Origin: DASSHC01 sp035693105
Lineage (GTDB): Bacteria; Chloroflexota; Chloroflexia; Thermomicrobiales; Thermomicrobiaceae
Length of the DNA: 13,915 nt
Assembly (NCBI GenBank): GCA_035693105.1
Contig: DASSHC010000344.1
Location: 1 to 13,915 of the forward strand
Direction of reading: 5' to 3'
Position numbers and translations under genes: made by a program. Shown here piece after piece: positions 13,398-13,915 of this stretch. How positions within the stretch are numbered: the first letter of the stretch is position 1; every line of letters starts with the position of its first letter. Under the pieces are notes generated by a model, which worked only from the letters and a program-made list of their open reading frames with translations, made no database searches and was not told where the DNA came from.

Positions 13398-13915
13398 CCG
13401 TCGTCGATGGCCGCCGCGATCAGGTGGGCGTAGAAGTCCGCGCCGGTCGGGCGAAGGTGGATGCCGTCGCCGTAGAACAGCTCGGGATGACCGCTGCTGG
13501 CGCCGTGCCAGTCGAGCAGCTCCGCGTTGGGGGAGCGCGCCACGCCGCGCGCGATCACGGCGTTGTTCGGCGCCTCCCACTCCCGCGGCACCTTGGCGTT
13601 GAGCACGATCACCCTCGGCACACCCTTGAAGAGCTGCATCAGCGTGTCGAACTGGGCGGGCGTGACGGGACCGTTCGAGCCGAGGTGCACCACCACCACG
13701 TCGCCGAGCCGCCCCTCAGCGCGCAACTGCCGGGCGACCGCGATCAGCTCGTCGGCCTGCCGCCCCTCCACCGCGTCGATGCCGATGTTGGGGATGACCT
13801 GGCGTAAGGCGCCGGCGGCCCCGACCATCACCGAGTCGCCGAGCGCGGTGACGCGGAGCTGGGCCGGCACCGTCACCGGGGCCGGTGTTGGCGTGGGCGT
13901 GGGCGTGGGCGTGGG
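13394..13915 (-). CDS. C-terminal SGNH domain, probably of an OafA/YrhL-type acyltransferase (5' end outside window)
   Basis: The frame is open to the right edge, so the N-terminal part is missing. The visible ~173 residues begin with a (PT)n linker, PTPTPTPTPTPAPV. An SGNH hydrolase-like domain follows: block I ALGDSVMVGA, the Gly/Asn block HLGSNG, and the catalytic Asp-x-x-His as DGIHLRP. KVPREWEAPNN and LLDWHGASSGHPELF are typical of the SGNH domain that follows the membrane acyltransferase-3 domain in cell-surface O-acetylating enzymes. The missing part is therefore expected to be a ten-helix acyltransferase. Alternatively it is a stand-alone secreted SGNH protein with a Pro-Thr linker. 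The gene is convergent with the membrane-protein gene, sharing the tetranucleotide CTAG at both stops. Confidence 0.82.
   Translation of the reverse strand, partial: PTPTPTPTPTPAPVTVPAQLRVTALGDSVMVGAAGALRQVIPNIGIDAVEGRQADELIAVARQLRAEGRLGDVVVVHLGSNGPVTPAQFDTLMQLFKGVPRVIVLNAKVPREWEAPNNAVIARGVARSPNAELLDWHGASSGHPELFYGDGIHLRPTGADFYAHLIAAAIDDG
13892..13915. repeat. Hexanucleotide repeat coding for the Pro-Thr linker
   Basis: CGTGGG units run in tandem (four copies) to the window edge and are read on the minus strand as alternating CCC (Pro) and ACG (Thr) codons. Slippage in 6-bp steps keeps frame and would only vary linker length. Confidence 0.85.

Noticed and set aside
12204..13580. A 458-codon open frame on the minus strand
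   Set aside because: It is antisense to the multi-pass membrane protein, which has clear hydrophobic periodicity and a good ribosome-binding site; the frame itself is Gln/Arg/Gly-rich without motifs.

Overview
The window is about 13.9 kb of very GC-rich bacterial DNA. It carries Shine-Dalgarno-led genes, many short convergent and divergent intergenic gaps, and several dispersed-looking palindromic repeats. Gene content (DUF308/HdeD protein, CheA-like hybrid kinase with degenerate N-terminus, acyltransferase-SGNH protein, class II deacetylase, small orphan antitoxin-like proteins) and repeat style suggest a Chloroflexota member, perhaps Thermomicrobia/Sphaerobacter-like. That placement is a judgement from recall, not a database result. 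Stop codons are mostly TAG (10 of the 14 genes with a visible stop).

Left part (1-1700): the 3' end of a DNA-3-methyladenine glycosylase I gene (+) converges on a carboxymuconolactone decarboxylase/AhpD-like gene (-, 919-371). That gene is open through its whole length except for one in-frame TGA, which falls exactly where the second Cys of the AhpD C-x-x-C-x-x-x-H motif belongs. Eighteen bases after the TGA there is a hairpin with a GGU loop, the geometry of a bacterial SECIS element. The gene is therefore best read as a C-x-x-Sec selenoprotein that ordinary ORF calling would split in two. Upstream of it lie three GTTCATA repeats at exact 21-bp spacing, then a tandem-hairpin repeat element and a small antitoxin-like gene.

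Middle part (1700-8050): a guanidino-modifying (DDAH/arginine deiminase-type) hydrolase and a class II histone deacetylase-like amidohydrolase form a probable two-gene operon (+). It runs tail-to-tail into a 1009-residue CheA-like hybrid kinase (-) that keeps its ATPase and receiver domains but appears to lack a phosphoacceptor histidine. An enoyl-CoA hydratase (+) follows, behind a leader with three hairpins.

Right part (8050-13915): a small two-gene cassette (-) with its own promoter, resembling a toxin-antitoxin pair; its second gene carries an in-frame TGA without a recognisable SECIS and is scored as a pseudogene. Next come a FAD-dependent amine/amino-acid oxidase and a tail-anchored J-domain protein (-), separated by a heptanucleotide tandem repeat. 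A secreted two-cysteine protein (+) and a DUF308 membrane protein (-) converge on a perfect 32-bp palindrome, probably a two-way terminator. Last are a multi-pass membrane protein of unknown function (+) and the C-terminal SGNH part of an acyltransferase (-), whose stop codons overlap. No RNA genes, CRISPR arrays or transposases were seen. The long gene-free stretch 920-1318 holds only the repeats listed.
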